DNA from: Acanthopleuribacter pedis
GTDB taxonomy: Bacteria; Acidobacteriota; Holophagae; Acanthopleuribacterales; Acanthopleuribacteraceae
Direction of reading: 5' to 3'
NCBI RefSeq assembly: GCF_017377855.1
Contig: NZ_JAFREP010000016.1
Location: forward strand, 124,001 to 188,000
Length of the DNA stretch: 64,000 nt
Below the pieces are notes generated by a model. That model was not told the origin of the DNA and searched no databases. It worked only from the letters and a program-made list of their open reading frames with translations. This document shows, piece by piece, positions 62,416 through 64,000 of the stretch (its first letter is position 1; each line of letters opens with the position of its first letter). Position numbers and translations under genes: made by a program.

Positions 62416-62758
62416 CGAGGCGCCTCCCGTGGTTTGGGTGCCTGGGATGGGTTGTCCGTCCTGGATTCGGGCACCGAACGCGCGGTGATGAAGCCTGTCT
62501 TCGGTGCCGAGCGACCGTTGATTCCCACGCCGTGGCTGAGCTATGCCACGGTCCTTTCGGGGAATATGCGGTTGATAGATGTGTCTCACTAATGACCTTA
62601 CACTATTCTTCGGTATTATTTCCTATTCATTTAATTTCACTTGCATATCCGGCGGTTGCCCCGAGGGGCCGCGCTTGCTCCCGCAACGGGGTTATGCCAA
62701 GATGCACGACACAATCGCTTTTGCGGGAGAAACCGGCTTCAATCCGGGGAGGTACGTG
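62416..62758. other. divergent promoter region, cyclase / folP
   Basis: The 343-bp region has an AT-rich segment at 62575-62645 likely to hold the folP promoter. The folP reading frame stays open through part of it but lacks a supported earlier start. Confidence 0.35.
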
Positions 62759-63628
62759 ATGGAATGGTGCTGCGGTTCTTTTCGGTTGGACTTAACGCGT
62801 GGACCGCTTTTGATGGCGATCATCAATGCGACGCCCGACAGCTTTTCCGACGGTTATCCCGATCCCGAACGGGCCTGTGCGCGGGCCGAACGCCTCGTGG
62901 CCGAGGGCGCCGATATTTTGGATGTCGGCGGTGAAAGTACCCGGCCCGGTGCTGAAGCGGTCCCCGCGGCGGAGGAAATCGCGCGGGTGGTGCCGGTGAT
63001 CGAACGCCTGGCGGATCGTTTCGCGGTGCCTATTTCCGTCGATACCCAAAAAGCGGCCGTGGCCGAGGCCGCGGTGGCCGCCGGCGCTTCGATTGTCAAC
63101 GGGGTTTCCGCCAGCTTGGATGTTGCCTCGATGAAAGGGCTGTTGCAGCGGTACGACGTGGGTTATGTCGCCATGCACATGCGGGCGCGCCCGGCGGTCA
63201 TGCAGCAAGCGGTTCATTACGACGATGTGGTGGCCGAGGTCACCGATTCCTTGGGTAAGGTGCGTGATGAACTGACCGAGGCCGGGGTGGCGTCGCGGCG
63301 GGTGTTGTACGATCCCGGCATCGGGTTTGGCAAAAAGTTGGCGCACAACCTTGCCTTGTTGCGTGCCGCGCCGTCCATGGCCGACGCTTTGGGGCGGCCC
63401 CTGTTGATGGGCATTAGCCGCAAATCCTGGATCCGCGATCTGTTTCATCGCGACATGGACAAAAGCGCCGCCTCGCTGGAATGGCGCGACGCGGTGACGG
63501 CGATGGCTTCGCTCCTGCTGCCTTTTCCCGCGGTGGCGGTTCACCGCGTTCACCAAGTGGAATGGCTCAAAGCCGGCCTGACCCTGCGCGAGGAACTCGG
63601 CGAAACCGCCCCGGTTTTGTCGGAATAA
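62759..63628 (+). CDS. folP: dihydropteroate synthase
   Basis: I start at the ATG at 62759 (a GTG directly before it is possible), six bases after GGGGAGG. The 289-residue protein has the FolP signatures LLMAIINATPDSFSDG, DILDVGGESTRPGAE, VPISVDTQKAAVAEAAVAAG, VAMHMRARP, LYDPGIGFGK and LMGISRKSWI. It joins 6-hydroxymethyl-dihydropterin diphosphate to p-aminobenzoate in folate synthesis and is the sulfonamide target. No other folate gene is visible nearby. The KptA gene lies tail to tail 6 bp away. Confidence 0.95.
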   Translation: MEWCCGSFRLDLTRGPLLMAIINATPDSFSDGYPDPERACARAERLVAEGADILDVGGESTRPGAEAVPAAEEIARVVPVIERLADRFAVPISVDTQKAAVAEAAVAAGASIVNGVSASLDVASMKGLLQRYDVGYVAMHMRARPAVMQQAVHYDDVVAEVTDSLGKVRDELTEAGVASRRVLYDPGIGFGKKLAHNLALLRAAPSMADALGRPLLMGISRKSWIRDLFHRDMDKSAASLEWRDAVTAMASLLLPFPAVAVHRVHQVEWLKAGLTLREELGETAPVLSE

Positions 63629-63634
63629 GTGTCG

Positions 63635-64000
63635 CTACGGGGTTTCGTCCTCGCGTTGAAGGTACCGGCTGGGCACCTCGTCGGTCAGCCAGACGCCGTT
63701 GGCCGAACAAAAGAAGGTGTAGCCGTCGGCGGCCATGGCGGCGCTGTCCACCACGAGCATGGCGAGTTTGCCATGACGCCGCCCGACCGCGTCGGCGGTG
63801 CGCCGATCCGGAGACAGATGCACGTGGTGGCGTTTGGCCCGTTGGATGCCGTCCCGGAGGATGCCGGCCACGTTGCGGGTAGCGGTGCCGTGGAACAGTC
63901 GGGCCGGCGGCTGTTGGGGTTCAAGCTTGAGGTCGACCTTGACGGAATGGCCTTGGTTGGCGCGAATCCGCGTGCCGTCCTCGCTAAAGGCGAAGCGTTG
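63635..64000 (-). CDS. kptA: RNA 2'-phosphotransferase (KptA/Tpt1), 3' part, runs off window
   Basis: The minus-strand frame entering at 64000 encodes the C-terminal 121 residues of a Tpt1/KptA enzyme: RANQGHSVKVDL, LFHGTATRNVAGILRDGIQR, HHVHLSPDRRTADAVGRRHG and FFCSANGVWLTDEVPSRYL. These include the conserved RNQGHS-like and HGT motifs. In eukaryotes Tpt1 removes the splice-junction 2'-phosphate from tRNA using NAD; the bacterial role is not settled. The N-terminus is outside the window. Confidence 0.92.
   Translation of the reverse strand, partial: QRFAFSEDGTRIRANQGHSVKVDLKLEPQQPPARLFHGTATRNVAGILRDGIQRAKRHHVHLSPDRRTADAVGRRHGKLAMLVVDSAAMAADGYTFFCSANGVWLTDEVPSRYLQREDETP

Overview
The window reads as chromosomal DNA of a high-GC, Gram-negative, flagellated bacterium. 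Two TonB-dependent receptors, Tat and Sec secreted proteins, a periplasmic cytochrome c and an outer-surface sensor kinase indicate two membranes. The sigma factor type, the large pseudo-CHAT/STAND protein, the paired citrate synthases and abundant TPR proteins suggest an Acidobacteriota-like organism, perhaps of the Holophagae/Acanthopleuribacter type. That placement is inference from gene content; no rRNA or tRNA gene is visible.

Layout. 1-293 is the start of fliW. 660-7322 is a six-gene, translationally coupled MoxR / DUF58 / DUF4350 / DUF4129 / SpoIIM / RDD operon (minus strand). 7913-13099 holds a response regulator, a PQQ-type beta-propeller protein, a membrane-anchored TPR protein and an ECF-like sigma factor behind a structured leader. 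13190-19750 is an AT-richer island: PP2C phosphatase, two proteins with putative DNA-binding segments (one with a membrane segment and TPRs), two paralogous short proline/aspartate-tailed proteins, and duplicated, decayed gene fragments. 20023-23937 carries two divergent citrate synthases (one fused to a MerR-like HTH) around a palindromic control region, then a thiolase. 23980-29629 has a GNAT / N-formylglutamate-amidohydrolase-like pair, an Nmad3 protein and an active/inactive M16 peptidase pair.

30085-34452 is the most unusual locus: a 1253-residue protein with a degenerate CHAT domain, a STAND-type NTPase and TPRs, followed 21 bp later by a clear bacterial homologue of the eukaryotic N-terminal glutamine amidohydrolase NTAQ1, with its Cys-His-Asp triad intact. 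34486-39312 includes a secreted FAM20-like kinase homologue, small secreted proteins and a LysM/amidase_3 cell-wall hydrolase. 40005-50983 has a TonB receptor, a VCBS-repeat protein, a large propeller sensor kinase, a diheme cytochrome c and a NarL-type two-component pair. 51014-55167 is a putative Fur-controlled uptake operon (TonB receptor, PepSY, DUF2271, DUF4198). 55540-64000 has a TPR protein, a carotenoid oxygenase, a PhoD-like phosphatase, a two-receiver diguanylate cyclase, folP and a partial kptA.

Two dispersed repeat families are visible. One is a ~176-bp MITE-like element with 13-bp terminal inverted repeats (two copies). The other is a 284-355-bp element with ~22-bp terminal inverted repeats enclosing a hypervariable 15/16-bp tandem array (two full copies plus fragments). 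Several copies end exactly at or beside the stop codon of the neighbouring gene.
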